Assembly (NCBI RefSeq): GCF_002374835.1
Contig: NZ_NWVD01000001.1
Span: 1,116,001-1,180,000 of the forward strand
Reading direction: 5' to 3'
Length of the DNA stretch: 64,000 nt
Source: Sphingomonas ginsenosidimutans
GTDB taxonomy: Bacteria > Pseudomonadota > Alphaproteobacteria > Sphingomonadales > Sphingomonadaceae
Shown here: positions 35,159 through 44,720 of the stretch, in pieces
Layout: each line of letters begins with the position of its first letter
Numbering within the stretch: position 1 is the first letter of the stretch
Program-made: the position numbers and the translations under genes
Notes under the pieces: model-generated
The model's database searches: none
Seen by the model: the letters and a program-made list of their open reading frames with translations, nothing else
What the model was told of the DNA's origin: nothing

Positions 35159-35570
35159 TCGTCACCGTCGCGGGGTGGTGCTTGTCGAGATATTTGCGGA
35201 TGCGTTTTACGTTGCGGGTGTTGGAGCGGTAGAACAGGTCGGCCGCGTCGCCGATCAGCGGCACCGCGCCCAGCATCGCGTCGAACCCGACCCGCGCGGT
35301 CATCGCCATCACCGCCGCGCGCCCCATGCCCAGGTTGCGCGCCTCCCACACGATCCACATTCCCATCGCGGCCGCGGCGAGATCGCCGACGACGGGGACG
35401 AGGCCGAGAATCGCGTCCAGCCCGACGCGGCGGTTAAGGCCGGGGACGACGAACATCCCCTCCAGGAGCTGCTCCATCGCCTCCACGCGGCGGCGCACCG
35501 ACGCCGGATCGCGACCGGTCGGCAGGGTGGAGAGAATCGAACCGCCGAGCGGCGTGGGACGGGCGTTCAT
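35142..35570 (-). CDS. DUF4112 membrane-associated protein
   Basis: 142 residues. Two repeats of the pattern GLDAILGLVPVVGD and GFDAMLGAVPLIGDAAD, each at the base of a hydrophobic hairpin, define the DUF4112 family. The C-terminus is basic (RSNTRNVKRIRKYLDKHH). Function unknown. The ATG at 35570 is followed by RPTPLGGSILSTLPTG. Five bases after the end of the solute-binding protein gene on the same strand, so the two may be co-transcribed. Confidence 0.88.
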   Translation of the reverse strand: MNARPTPLGGSILSTLPTGRDPASVRRRVEAMEQLLEGMFVVPGLNRRVGLDAILGLVPVVGDLAAAAMGMWIVWEARNLGMGRAAVMAMTARVGFDAMLGAVPLIGDAADLFYRSNTRNVKRIRKYLDKHHPATVTITPSA

Positions 35571-35575
35571 GCCCC

Positions 35576-37006
35576 TTAATTGGTATCGGCGCGCAGCCGG
35601 TTCAACGGGTGCCACGCGCGCGCATTGCCTTGCCACTGGCGCAGCCGAAGCGCGACCAGCGACCAGCGGAACGGCCGTGCGAACGGGATGAAGGCGACGT
35701 CGGCGGCCATCGCGGCATCGGCGGCGGCGATGGCGCGGGCGCGGTCGTCCAGCGTCGGGGCGAGGCGCGCGGCCTCGATCGCGGCGCGCGCCACGTCGGA
35801 ACAGGCCACGCACGCCTCCGCCAGATACCAGCGCGCGCTGTCATAGGGGGCGACGCGGTCGATCCAGACGAGATCGGCGTCCGCCGCGTCGAGCGGCACG
35901 CGGACCGGGCGGACGCCGATCGCGAACAGGTCACGTGCGATCCGCCCCCACAGCAACGTACCGCCCGGGCCGCCGGGCAGCGCGACCGTGACGCGCGGGA
36001 CGCCGTTGGTGGCACGCCACGCCGCTACCCGCGCCTGCGCGGCGGCGACGCGCTGATCGGGTGGGACCAGCGACCAGGCAGGCAGCGCGGGGGCGCTCGC
36101 CGAATCGAGCTGTTCGGGCAGGATCGTCTCGCGCATCGCCCAGTCCGAGGACACGCTGTTGCCGATGTCGGCGCGGTCTAACGCCTGCGCCAGCGCGGCG
36201 CGATCGGCGGGATCGGCAAGGAAGCCGGTGCGCCGTGCCACCGCCAGCCCGGCCAGCCCGGCGGCGGGATCGATGCGGATATTGGCCGGGCCGGTGCCGG
36301 CCGCCTGCACGATCGGCCAGTCGGACAGCGTTCCGCCGGTCACCATGTCCGACGATCGTTCGACGAAGCGCAGGATCGCGGTGGCGGCGCGTTCGCCGCG
36401 CAACCGCACATTGTCCTCCGGCGCAGGGCCGTCCTCGTCGGGATCGCGATCGGGATCGGGCGCCGGGGTCAGCAGGATCGCGCCGTCGCCAAGGTCGCGG
36501 CGGCGGAACGGCCCGGCGCCGGCCCGCGGACGCGCGCGCACCACCGCCATTTCGGGCTGGGCGAACAGCTTGAGCAGATCGGGGCGCGGGCGCGACAGTT
36601 CGACCTCGATCACCTCCGGCGTCATTTCCACGATGCCGGTGATGGCGCTGAGATAGGGGGTGAGCGGATTGCCCGATCCGGAAGCGATCTGCCGCCGCAG
36701 CAGGGCCACCACCTCCGCCGCGCGCACCGGCGCGCCATCCGCCCATTGCGCGCGGCGTAGGCGGAAGATGTAGCTCATGCCGTTGTCGGTGACGATCCAG
36801 CGTTCGGCGATCCCCGGCTCGATCTGCCCGGAGGCATCGAAGCGGACCAGCCCTTCGGCCAGCGAATCGGTCAGCAGGCGGTCGGGAGGCGACAGGTCCG
36901 CGCGGTCGCGCGCCGCGAGGTCGGGTGTACCGCCGATGACGCTGACGATCACCGCGCCGACATCGGGGCGGCGCCCGCAGGCGGCGGTGGCGGCAAGGGC
37001 GAGCAA
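35576..37006 (-). CDS. ABC-type peptide/nickel solute-binding protein (SBP_bac_5)
   Basis: Extracytoplasmic binding protein of the DppA/OppA class. Family hallmarks: DRLLTDSLAEGLVRFDASGQIEPGIAERWIV, MSYIFRLRRAQWADGAPVRAAEVV, a middle region with FLADPADRAALAQALDRADI, and a C-terminal RPFRWSLVALRLR. Hydrophobic start with a weak lipobox (ATAAC-GRR). The start is a problem: the first possible in-frame codon after tRNA-Leu is a TTG at 37006, and the only in-frame ATG (37147) lies just beyond the tRNA 5' end, so a start there would translate straight through the tRNA gene. No permease or ATPase gene is near, so this is an orphan binding protein. About 476 residues as given. Confidence 0.7.
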   Translation of the reverse strand: MLALAATAACGRRPDVGAVIVSVIGGTPDLAARDRADLSPPDRLLTDSLAEGLVRFDASGQIEPGIAERWIVTDNGMSYIFRLRRAQWADGAPVRAAEVVALLRRQIASGSGNPLTPYLSAITGIVEMTPEVIEVELSRPRPDLLKLFAQPEMAVVRARPRAGAGPFRRRDLGDGAILLTPAPDPDRDPDEDGPAPEDNVRLRGERAATAILRFVERSSDMVTGGTLSDWPIVQAAGTGPANIRIDPAAGLAGLAVARRTGFLADPADRAALAQALDRADIGNSVSSDWAMRETILPEQLDSASAPALPAWSLVPPDQRVAAAQARVAAWRATNGVPRVTVALPGGPGGTLLWGRIARDLFAIGVRPVRVPLDAADADLVWIDRVAPYDSARWYLAEACVACSDVARAAIEAARLAPTLDDRARAIAAADAAMAADVAFIPFARPFRWSLVALRLRQWQGNARAWHPLNRLRADTN

Positions 37007-37059
37007 CGCCAGCGCGGTAACGGCCGGTGCGCGGCCACCGGGCGCTGCGCGCGCACCGA

Positions 37060-37143
37060 TGGTGCGGACGGCGGGACTCGAACCCGCACGCCATGGGCAG
37101 AAGATTTTAAGTCTCCAGCGTCTACCGATTCCGCCACGTCCGC
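37060..37143 (-). tRNA. tRNA-Leu (anticodon TAA)
   Basis: Class II tRNA, 84 bases including CCA, with a long variable arm. Acceptor GCGGACG pairs with CGTCCGC; the anticodon loop CTTAAAA carries TAA. Reads TTA/TTG codons. Located between the solute-binding protein gene and ihfB, all on the minus strand. Confidence 0.95.
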
Positions 37144-37211
37144 GCATCGCGCTCCCTCGAAGCGGTTGGCGCGCGCGGCGTCAAGCGCCAGCGTACCGCA
37201 GGCGCCGCGGC

Positions 37212-37490
37212 TCAGACGTTCAGACGAGTGCGCATTTCCTTGCCGGGCTTGAAGAACGGTACGCGCTTCGCCTCGACATCGACGGTTTCGCCGGTGCGCG
37301 GGTTGCGGCCGGTCCGCGCATCGCGCGCACGGGTGGAGAAGGCGCCGAAGCCGCGCAGCTCGACGCGCCCGTTCGCAGCCAGCCGCAGCACGATCTCGTC
37401 AAAGAAGGCGGCAACGATCGCTTCGACGTCGCGGATTGAAAGTTCCGGATTTTCCGTCGCCAGCGATTGCACCAATTCCGACCGAATCAT
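37212..37490 (-). CDS. ihfB: IHF beta subunit
   Basis: Integration host factor beta, DNA-bending protein that pairs with IHF alpha. 92 residues, with [25 protein letters not shown], the GFGAFSTR core and the intercalating arm [23 protein letters not shown], which matches IHF beta rather than HU. The ATG at 37490 has GGAAG upstream. Downstream of rpsA on the same strand, as in many proteobacteria, but a terminator separates them. Confidence 0.95.
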   Translation of the reverse strand: MIRSELVQSLATENPELSIRDVEAIVAAFFDEIVLRLAANGRVELRGFGAFSTRARDARTGRNPRTGETVDVEAKRVPFFKPGKEMRTRLNV

Positions 37491-37624
37491 CTTCCGCTTT
37501 GTCCCCACTACGTGACGTTTGTCTCGTATAAAGCTGATACAGGTAAGTTTCCTGCGTTGGTAGCACCGCATCGACACGAAACGCGCAAAACGGGTCACTC
37601 CGGTACATCGCTGGCCCATAACGC

Positions 37625-37655
37625 AAAAAGGGGGAGCGGCATCTGCCACTCCCCC
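37625..37655 (-). terminator. rho-independent terminator of rpsA
   Basis: On the minus strand: 11-bp stem (37645-37655 with 37630-37640, one G-U pair), 4-base loop, then five T residues (37625-37629). It starts 28 bases after the rpsA stop. Confidence 0.88.
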
Positions 37656-37682
37656 GTTTCGACAGCAAGTGTCGACGGCCGC

Positions 37683-39389
37683 TTACTTCTTGGTGTCGCG
37701 CGCCTTCAGCGCCTCGCCCAGGATGTCACCCAGCGATGCACCCGAATCGGACGAACCGTACTGCGCCACGGCCTGCTTCTCCTCGGCGATCTGCATCGCC
37801 TTGACCGAGAAGGTCGGCTTCTTCGAACGATCGAAGCCGGTGACCATCGCGTCGAACTTCTGGCCGACCTGGAAGCGCTCCGGACGCTGCTCGTCGCGGT
37901 CGCGGCCGAGATCGGTGCGCTTGATGAAGCCGGTCGCGCCATCGTCGCCCGCCTGCACCTCGAGGCCCGCGTCGCGGACTTCCAGCACGGTGACGGTGAT
38001 GACCTGGTTCTTGCCCAGGCGGTCCCCGGCGCCGGCGACGACCGGACCACCACGCTCGAGCTGCTTCATGCCGAGCGAGATGCGCTCCTTCTCCGGATCG
38101 ATGTCGAGCACCACGGCCTGAACCGTCTCGCCCTTGCGGTGCAGGTTCAGCGCGTCCTCACCCGACACGCCCCAGGCGATGTCGGACATGTGGACCATGC
38201 CGTCGACGTCGTTGTCCAGGCCGATGAACAGGCCGAACTCGGTCGCGTTCTTGACTTCGCCCTCGACGGTCGAACCGATCGGATGCGCGGCGGCGAACGC
38301 CTCCCATGGGTTGGCCTGCGCCTGCTTGAGGCCCAGCGAGATGCGACGCTTGTCCTCGTCGACCTCCAGCACCATCACATCGACTTCCTGGCTGGTCGAC
38401 ACGATCTTGCCCGGGTGGACGTTCTTCTTGGTCCAGGACATTTCGCTGACATGGACCAGGCCCTCGATGCCCGCTTCCAGTTCCACGAACGCACCATATT
38501 CGGTGATGTTCGTGACGCGGCCCGACAGCTTCGCGCCGACCGGATACTTGGCGGCGGCGCCGTCCCACGGATCGCTCTCGAGCTGCTTCATGCCCAGCGA
38601 GATGCGCTGCGTGTCCTTGTTGATGCGGATGATCTGCACCTTCACGGTGTCGCCGATGTTGATCATCTCGCTCGGGTGCGCGACGCGCTTGTAGCTGAGG
38701 TCGGTGACGTGCAGCAGGCCGTCGATGCCGCCCAGATCGACGAAGGCGCCGTAATCGGTGATGTTCTTCACCACGCCGTCGATGATCTGGCCTTCATGCA
38801 GCGACTGGATCAGGCCCGAACGCTGCTCGGCGCGGGTCTCTTCCAGCACGGCGCGGCGCGACACGACGATGTTGCCGCGCTTGCGGTCCATCTTCAGGAT
38901 CTGGAACGGCTGCGGGATGTCCATCAGCGGGGTGACGTCGCGCACCGGGCGGATATCGACCTGCGAGCCCGGCAGGAACGCCACGGCGCCGTTCAGGTCG
39001 ACGGTGAAGCCGCCCTTGACGCGGCCGAAGATCACGCCTTCGACGCGCGCGGTCTTGCTGAATTCCAGCTCCAGCTTGTCCCAGGCGGCTTCGCGGCGGG
39101 CGCGGTCGCGGCTGAGCATCGCTTCGCCGTGCATGTTCTCGACGCGGTCGACATAGACTTCGACTTCGTCGCCGACCTTCAGTTCGGCCTTCTGGCCCGG
39201 CGCCGGCGCGAATTCGCGCAGCGGCACGCGGCCCTCGCTCTTGAGGCCGACGTCGATGACGGCCAGATCGTTCTCGATGCCGGTGACGGTGCCGAGCACC
39301 ACGCGACCCTCGAAGCTGTCGGCACCGCCGAACATGTCATCGAGCATCGCCGCGAATTCATCGCGCGAGGGAGTTGCCGCAGAGGCCAT
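37683..39389 (-). CDS. rpsA: 30S ribosomal protein S1
   Basis: mRNA-binding protein of the small subunit. 568 residues with six S1 repeats; those three to five are the most regular (each with ITDYGAFVDLGGIDGLLHV, ITEYGAFVELEAGIEGLVHV, ATEFGLFIGLDNDVDGMVH and a closing RISLGMKQL or RISLGLKQA). The ATG at 39389 gives ASAATPSRDEFAAMLDDMF, a usual alphaproteobacterial start. Follows cmk after about 275 bases with no other gene; the space holds its leader. Confidence 0.97.
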   Translation of the reverse strand: MASAATPSRDEFAAMLDDMFGGADSFEGRVVLGTVTGIENDLAVIDVGLKSEGRVPLREFAPAPGQKAELKVGDEVEVYVDRVENMHGEAMLSRDRARREAAWDKLELEFSKTARVEGVIFGRVKGGFTVDLNGAVAFLPGSQVDIRPVRDVTPLMDIPQPFQILKMDRKRGNIVVSRRAVLEETRAEQRSGLIQSLHEGQIIDGVVKNITDYGAFVDLGGIDGLLHVTDLSYKRVAHPSEMINIGDTVKVQIIRINKDTQRISLGMKQLESDPWDGAAAKYPVGAKLSGRVTNITEYGAFVELEAGIEGLVHVSEMSWTKKNVHPGKIVSTSQEVDVMVLEVDEDKRRISLGLKQAQANPWEAFAAAHPIGSTVEGEVKNATEFGLFIGLDNDVDGMVHMSDIAWGVSGEDALNLHRKGETVQAVVLDIDPEKERISLGMKQLERGGPVVAGAGDRLGKNQVITVTVLEVRDAGLEVQAGDDGATGFIKRTDLGRDRDEQRPERFQVGQKFDAMVTGFDRSKKPTFSVKAMQIAEEKQAVAQYGSSDSGASLGDILGEALKARDTKK

Positions 39390-39664
39390 AAATTCGTTCG
39401 TCCTGTTCGTTCGTTTCCGGCCAAGCGGTTGGTTCCGCTGGTCTTGGCCAAAACGCCGCGTCCGCCCCATGCGATACGCGGCATCCATGCGAACGGGGGT
39501 GCGAGGAAGCCGGCCGCCGATAAGCGAAAAGGCGCGAGGGGCCATGCCCGTCGCGCCATGCCTCCGCGAACCCCAGTCCGCCGGACCCGCGCGCCCTAGC
39601 GCAGGCGGGCGGGAAAGGCAAGGTTTCGCGGGGCCTGTGCGCCAAAGCTCCGTCGCGGGCCGCG

Positions 39665-40288
39665 TCAGGCGGCGCGGCGCGCCTCGACCAGCGCCACCGC
39701 CTTGGCGACGGCGGCCTCGATCGAGAGGAAGCTGGTGTCCAGCAGCACCGCATCGGCGGCGGGGATCAGCGGCGCGGTGGAGCGGCCGCTGTCGCGTTCG
39801 TCGCGGGCGCGGATATCGGCCAGCACCTGATCGTAGCTGGTCGATTTGCCGCGCGATTTCAGCTCGGCGAAGCGGCGCTGTGCGCGGATCGTCGGGGTGG
39901 CGCGGACGAACAGCTTGGCGGTGGCGTCCGGCGCGATGACGGTGCCGATGTCGCGCCCATCGAGTACCGCGCCGCCATCCTGATGCGCGAACCTTTTCTG
40001 CCGCTGCATCAGCGCGGCGCGCACCAGCGGATGCGCGGAGACGATCGAGGCGACCTGCCCGACCTCGTCGTCGCGCAGCACCGGGTCGGCGAGCGTCAGC
40101 TCGTCGAAATCGCACGCGGCGACGCTATCGGCTTCCTGCGTCGGATCCAGCTCCAGCCGCATCACCGTCGCGGCGACTGCACGGTACAGCAGCCCGGTGT
40201 CGAGGTGCGGCAGGTGGTAATGTTTCGCCAGAGCCTTGGCGATCGTGCCCTTGCCCGATGCGGCGGGACCGTCGACGGCGATGATCAT
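39665..40288 (-). CDS. cmk: cytidylate kinase
   Basis: Phosphorylates CMP and dCMP. 207 residues: Walker A GPAASGKG at the start, the nucleoside site LDTGLLYRAVA, LDGRDIGTVIAPDA, and LID-type RGKSTSYDQVLADIRARDERDSGR. The ATG at 40288 is chosen because it overlaps the aroA stop as ATGA; an ATG at 40300 would add four residues. The aroA-cmk-rpsA order is classical. Confidence 0.95.
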   Translation of the reverse strand: MIIAVDGPAASGKGTIAKALAKHYHLPHLDTGLLYRAVAATVMRLELDPTQEADSVAACDFDELTLADPVLRDDEVGQVASIVSAHPLVRAALMQRQKRFAHQDGGAVLDGRDIGTVIAPDATAKLFVRATPTIRAQRRFAELKSRGKSTSYDQVLADIRARDERDSGRSTAPLIPAADAVLLDTSFLSIEAAVAKAVALVEARRAA

Positions 40289-41640
40289 CGGTTCATCCAT
40301 TGCGGCATGGCGCCCAGCGCGCGCGCGGTATCGACGAAGGCCGGGTAGCTGGTGGCGATCGGCGCTGCATCATCGATGATGACGGCATCGCGCGCATGCA
40401 TCCCGGCGACCGCCATGCTCATCGCGATGCGATGGTCGAGCAGCGAGGCGACGCGCGCGTCGCGCGTGCCGGGCAGGGGATCACCGTCGCGCCCCTCGAT
40501 CGACAGGCCGTCGTCATGCTCCGACACGCGCACACCGGCGAGGCCCAGCGCGGCGGCCATCGCGGCAATGCGATCCGATTCCTTGACGCGCAATTCGTGC
40601 GCGCCGCGCGCCACGGTGGTGCCGCGCGCGAAGGCGGCGGCGACGAACAGGATCGGATATTCGTCGATCATGCTGGGGGCCAGATCCGGCGGCACCTCGA
40701 TCGCGGTCAGCGACGCGTGACGCACGCGCAGGTCGGCGACCGGCTCCCCGCCGACGTCGCGCCGGTCCCGTTCCTCGATCGACGCGCCCATCATGCGCAG
40801 CGCGGTGACCAGCCCGATGCGCGTCGGGTTCATCAGGACGTTGCGGATCGTCACGTTTGACCCCGGCACCACCGAGGCGGCGACCATCCAGAAGCCCGCG
40901 GACGAGGGATCGCCGGGCACCTCGATATCCTGCGCGCGCAATTCCGCCTCGCCGGTGATCGCGATCAGGCGCCCCTGCGGCGTCTGTTCCACCGTCAGGT
41001 GCGCGCCGAAGCCGCGCAGCATCCGCTCGCTATGGTCGCGCGTCGGCACGGGTTCGATCACGCAGGTGGTGCCAGGCGTGTTAAGGCCGGCGAGCAGCAC
41101 CGCCGACTTCACCTGCGCCGAGGCGACCGGCAGCGTATAGTCGATCGGCACCGCAGGACATAGGCCGCGCATCGTCAGCGGCAGGCGATCGCCCGGCGCG
41201 GTCGTGAAGCTGGCGCCCATCCGCGACAGCGGCTCCGTCACGCGCGCCATCGGCCGCTTCGACAGGCTGGCGTCGCCGACGAAGGTGGCGGTGATCGCAT
41301 GGCTGGCGACCAGCCCCATCAACAGCCGCGTCGAGGTGCCCGAATTGCCCATGTCGAGCGCGACCTGCGGCTGGAGCAGCCCGCCGACGCCGACGCCATG
41401 GACATGCCACACGCCATCCGCCGCGCGTTCGATCTGGGCGCCCATCGCACGCATCGCGCCGGCGGTGGCGAGCACGTCCTCCCCCTCCAGCAGCCCCGAA
41501 ATCCGGCTTTCGCCCACCGCCAGCCCGGCGAACATCAGCGAGCGGTGGCTGATCGACTTGTCTCCCGGCACGGTCAGCGTGCCGATCAGTGGACCGGAGG
41601 CCGCGATCGAGAGAGGGCGGGCATGCGCGGAATGGGACAT
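40285..41640 (-). CDS. aroA: AroA, 3-phosphoshikimate 1-carboxyvinyltransferase (EPSP synthase)
   Basis: Sixth step of the shikimate pathway. 451 residues: PGDKSISHRSLMFAGLA, the phosphoenolpyruvate site MGNSGTSTRLLMG, MRGLCPAVPIDYTLPVASAQVKSAVLLAGLN and the signature LRVKESDRIAAMAA. In place of the usual GNAGTAMR, the loop reads GNSGTSTR, the form often called class II, like the Agrobacterium CP4 enzyme (SGSTR-type differences matter for inhibitor sensitivity; this is family knowledge). First gene of the aroA-cmk-rpsA set; divergent from TIGR02300. Confidence 0.96.
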   Translation of the reverse strand: MSHSAHARPLSIAASGPLIGTLTVPGDKSISHRSLMFAGLAVGESRISGLLEGEDVLATAGAMRAMGAQIERAADGVWHVHGVGVGGLLQPQVALDMGNSGTSTRLLMGLVASHAITATFVGDASLSKRPMARVTEPLSRMGASFTTAPGDRLPLTMRGLCPAVPIDYTLPVASAQVKSAVLLAGLNTPGTTCVIEPVPTRDHSERMLRGFGAHLTVEQTPQGRLIAITGEAELRAQDIEVPGDPSSAGFWMVAASVVPGSNVTIRNVLMNPTRIGLVTALRMMGASIEERDRRDVGGEPVADLRVRHASLTAIEVPPDLAPSMIDEYPILFVAAAFARGTTVARGAHELRVKESDRIAAMAAALGLAGVRVSEHDDGLSIEGRDGDPLPGTRDARVASLLDHRIAMSMAVAGMHARDAVIIDDAAPIATSYPAFVDTARALGAMPQWMNR

Positions 41641-41772
41641 CAGGGCAGGGACACCGGATCGACAGGGTGGGAAAGCCGCGCAGCCTTGCCAGCCGCCTTG
41701 CGCTATGGCAAGGCGCGCCCCACTTCGGCGGGCAACACTGTCGATTCACCCATCCGAAAGGCTGAAAACGGC

Positions 41773-42093
41773 ATGATCAAGCCGGAATGGGGCACGAAAC
41801 GTACGTGCCCGAAATGCGCGACGCGTTTCTACGATCTCGAGAAGAACGACCCCGTCACCTGCATCGAATGCGGCTACGCGTGGGAGCCGGAACCGATCCT
41901 GAAGTCCAAGCAGCCGCTGCCGTTCGAGCAGGTGAAGGCCGACAAGCAGGAGGCCGATTCCGACCTGGCCGGTGACGACGAGGATCTGGCGCCCGCGGAC
42001 GACGAGGAAGTGTCGGCGGACGACGAAGTCGATCTGGGCGGCGACGACGACCTGGGCGTGGAAACGTCCAACGACGACGACGAGAATATCTGA
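41773..42093 (+). CDS. TIGR02300 family zinc-ribbon protein
   Basis: 106 residues with a zinc ribbon (Cys12, Cys15, Cys30, Cys33) in an N-terminal module MIKPEWGTKRTCPKC, and a C-terminal tail made almost only of Asp, Glu, Ala and Gly (DDEDLAPADDEEVSADDEVD). This is the alphaproteobacterial TIGR02300 family, function unknown. The short gap to aroA (132 bases) holds both promoters. Downstream lies tRNA-Ala. Confidence 0.93.
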   Translation: MIKPEWGTKRTCPKCATRFYDLEKNDPVTCIECGYAWEPEPILKSKQPLPFEQVKADKQEADSDLAGDDEDLAPADDEEVSADDEVDLGGDDDLGVETSNDDDENI

Positions 42094-42105
42094 CGAAAAA
42101 ATGTT

Positions 42106-42129
42106 GGCAGGCGGCTCGCGCCGCTTGCC
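42106..42129 (+). other. hairpin after the TIGR02300 gene
   Basis: A 10-bp stem (42106-42115 with 42120-42129, one G-U pair) and a 4-base loop, 12 bases after the stop. No T-run on the plus strand; an A-run precedes it, so as a terminator it would work better on the minus strand. A second hairpin (42139-42158) follows before tRNA-Ala. Confidence 0.4.
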
Positions 42130-42172
42130 AATGTTCGAGCAGCCCGCTAGTGGGCTGCCTCCCGGACGGAAT

Positions 42173-42248
42173 GGGGCCGTAGCTCAGCTGGGAGAGCGTC
42201 GCAATGGCATTGCGAAGGTCAGGGGTTCGATCCCCCTCGGCTCCACCA
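42173..42248 (+). tRNA. tRNA-Ala (anticodon GGC)
   Basis: Acceptor GGGGCCG pairs with CGGCTCC, including the G3-U70 pair that identifies alanine tRNAs. Anticodon loop ATGGCAT carries GGC; CCA encoded. The 210 bases after it, up to the convergent gene, hold nothing I can support. Confidence 0.97.
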
Positions 42249-42458
42249 TTCCAGGTTCCCGGGTCTGCTTGATCGCAGGTTGGTTCGCCGCGGGGCGATG
42301 ATACGGCCCGGTCGGCCGAGCGCAGCGGCCCTTTATCTCCGCAAATCATTCGCGCAGGCATCGGCCCACCGCTGTTGCGGTGCGAGGATGACGTGCCCTG
42401 CCGCCTCTTTCTCGCCAATGAGCCGATCGCGCGCCGCGGTGGCGGCGGCGCGGTGGTG

Positions 42459-44720
42459 TCAGGCGGCGTGTTCGTCGGCCATCGCCAGCCGCTCGATCAA
42501 CTGATCGTAACCGAGCGGACGGCTGATGAGATAGCCCTGCGCATAATCGCAGCGCAGCCTCGTCAGCAGGGCGAGCGTTTCGGCCTCCTCGATGCCTTCG
42601 GCCACCACGGTCAGGCGCAGCGCGTGTGCCAGTTCGATGGTCGAGCCGACCAGCGCGGCATCCTCGGCACGTTCGTGCGCGAATTGGACGAAGCGACGGT
42701 CGATCTTCAGTTCGCTGAGGGGCAGGCGCTGGAGATAGCTGAGCGTCGACTGGCCCGTCCCGTAGTCGTCCATCGAGATCGCGATCCCGCGCGCGCGGAA
42801 ATGGTGCAACGTGGCCACCGCGGCATCGGCGTCCGCCATCGCGGCGGATTCAGTCACTTCGAAGATCAGCGTGTCGAGCGCGACGGGCGCATCGTCGAGC
42901 AGCGCGTCGGCGGCGCTGGTGAACGCCGCGCTGGTCAGCAGCTTGGCGGAGATGTTGACCGCTGCGGTCATGCGGTGGCCGGCGTCATGCCAGCGTGCGG
43001 CGTCGCGCAGCACGATGCCGAGCACATGCAGCGTCAGCGTTCCGATCCGGTCGGACTGTTCGGCCAAGGGAATGAAGGCGTCGGGCGGCACCAGGCCGCG
43101 GTCGGGATGGCGCCAGCGGACCAGCGCCTCCACGCTGGCGATGCGGTTCGATGCCAGCGCGAGTTTGGGTTGATAGTGCACCTCGATCTGCCCGGCGGCG
43201 ATCGCGGCATCCAGTTCGCCCATCAGCGTCACCGATCGTTCCAGCTGGTCGCGGTCGATCGACGCCGAGCGCCAGAACACGCCCTCAGCCTCCGCCTGCG
43301 CCGCCGCGAGCGCGGCGGTCGCCAGTTGACCGTCGACCGTCACGCCGACCGAGAGCGCCACATCGACCTTGCGCCCCGCAACCTCGACCGGCTGGATCAA
43401 CAGCGCACGCGCGCCGGACAGGATTTCGCCGACGTCGGCATCGGTCGGCAGCGCCATCGCCAGTTGGTGGCTGCGCACACGGTAGACGTAGCCGTCCGCG
43501 CTGGCGAGGCGAAGCCGCTCCGCGGTACGCACGATCGCCTGCGCCACCTCATCGGCGCCCAGCACCGCCGATAGCGGTTCCAGATTGGTCACCTGTACCA
43601 GCGCCAGCACCGGCGGACGATCGCCGCGGCCGGCGAAGGCACGCTGGTTGGGCAGGCCGGTCGCTTCGTCGGTCAGCCGGTTGTCGCGGAACCGGCGCGC
43701 GACGTCGCGCGCGGCGATCAGCGCGCCGGTGACGAGCAGCACGACAAATCCGATCGCGAGCGGATAGCGCACGCCGCCCCAGCGCTCCGCGGCCAGCACC
43801 GCCGCGGTAAAGACGGCCAGCGCGATCGCGAGCCGCACCGCCGCCACGCTGGTTCGACGGGCAGCGACCGCCGGCACCGCCAGCAGCAGCGCAAGCGCCA
43901 GCACCAACGGCCGCGTGCCGTGTACAGGCGTCCCGCCGAACAGCGTTTCGGTGGCCAGCGCCTGGATCACCACCCCCGGCAGGACACCGTGTGCGGGGAC
44001 GAGATAGCGATCGCCCATCTCGATCGCGGTCGCGCCGATCAGGACGTTGCGCCCGCGCACCGTACGCGGATCGAAGCGTCCGCGCTCGACATCGATGAAG
44101 CTCAGCCGCGGGATGGTGGTGGGCGCGGCCGCGAAATCGATCGGGAAGGGTTCGCCCGCCTGCCCGGCGCGCGCGGCGATATAGGCAGACAGCGATGGGC
44201 GCGGGGTGCCGGCCGTCACGGTCGCGAGCGGCATGTCGCGCACGATGCCGTCAAGGTCGGGCAGGATGCTGACGGAGGCGAGGCTGGCATGCGCGCGCAG
44301 CGCGGGCAGGGGGAGCGAATCGAGATTGCGCCGGTCCGTCGTGCCGGCCTGTTGCGCGAAGGTGGGAAGGGCGACGCGCCCGTCCGCGCGGGCGATGGCG
44401 TCGGCGAACAAGCGGTCGTCCACCGGATCGGAGGCTGTGGAAAAATCGACGTCGAACACGATCGTCGCCGCGCCTGCCGCCTTCAGATGGTCGACGGCGG
44501 CGGCGTAATGGCGGCGTGGCCACGGCCAGCGGCGGATCGCATCCACGCTGCGCGCGTCCATTTCCACCACGACGACGTTACCCGATGCCGGGTGCGACAT
44601 CACCGCGATCCGCAACGGCTCGATCAGGCGCTTCAGCGGCATGCCCACCGCCGGCAGCATCGTCGTCACCCCCGCGATCGCGGCGATGATGGGGATCAGG
44701 AACGAGCTGCGCGTGCGCAT
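42459..44720 (-). CDS. CHASE2-GGDEF(degenerate)-EAL cyclic-di-GMP phosphodiesterase
   Basis: Membrane signalling protein of 753 residues. Extracytoplasmic CHASE2 sensor (about 30-265) after an N-terminal helix, three membrane helices (270-336), a GGDEF-like domain (345-480) whose active site reads RVRSHQLAMAL, so it cannot make c-di-GMP, and a full EAL domain with EAL 531-533, Asn589, Glu621, Asp651-Asp652, Lys672 and Glu708. All metal and catalytic ligands are present, so phosphodiesterase activity is expected. The start overlaps the stop of the upstream transporter gene (TGATG), so both are translated together. Confidence 0.92.
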   Translation of the reverse strand: MRTRSSFLIPIIAAIAGVTTMLPAVGMPLKRLIEPLRIAVMSHPASGNVVVVEMDARSVDAIRRWPWPRRHYAAAVDHLKAAGAATIVFDVDFSTASDPVDDRLFADAIARADGRVALPTFAQQAGTTDRRNLDSLPLPALRAHASLASVSILPDLDGIVRDMPLATVTAGTPRPSLSAYIAARAGQAGEPFPIDFAAAPTTIPRLSFIDVERGRFDPRTVRGRNVLIGATAIEMGDRYLVPAHGVLPGVVIQALATETLFGGTPVHGTRPLVLALALLLAVPAVAARRTSVAAVRLAIALAVFTAAVLAAERWGGVRYPLAIGFVVLLVTGALIAARDVARRFRDNRLTDEATGLPNQRAFAGRGDRPPVLALVQVTNLEPLSAVLGADEVAQAIVRTAERLRLASADGYVYRVRSHQLAMALPTDADVGEILSGARALLIQPVEVAGRKVDVALSVGVTVDGQLATAALAAAQAEAEGVFWRSASIDRDQLERSVTLMGELDAAIAAGQIEVHYQPKLALASNRIASVEALVRWRHPDRGLVPPDAFIPLAEQSDRIGTLTLHVLGIVLRDAARWHDAGHRMTAAVNISAKLLTSAAFTSAADALLDDAPVALDTLIFEVTESAAMADADAAVATLHHFRARGIAISMDDYGTGQSTLSYLQRLPLSELKIDRRFVQFAHERAEDAALVGSTIELAHALRLTVVAEGIEEAETLALLTRLRCDYAQGYLISRPLGYDQLIERLAMADEHAA

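Noticed and set aside
42249..42458. Possible gene between tRNA-Ala and the CHASE2-EAL gene
   Set aside because: Only short frames without ribosome sites or recognisable features in 210 bases.
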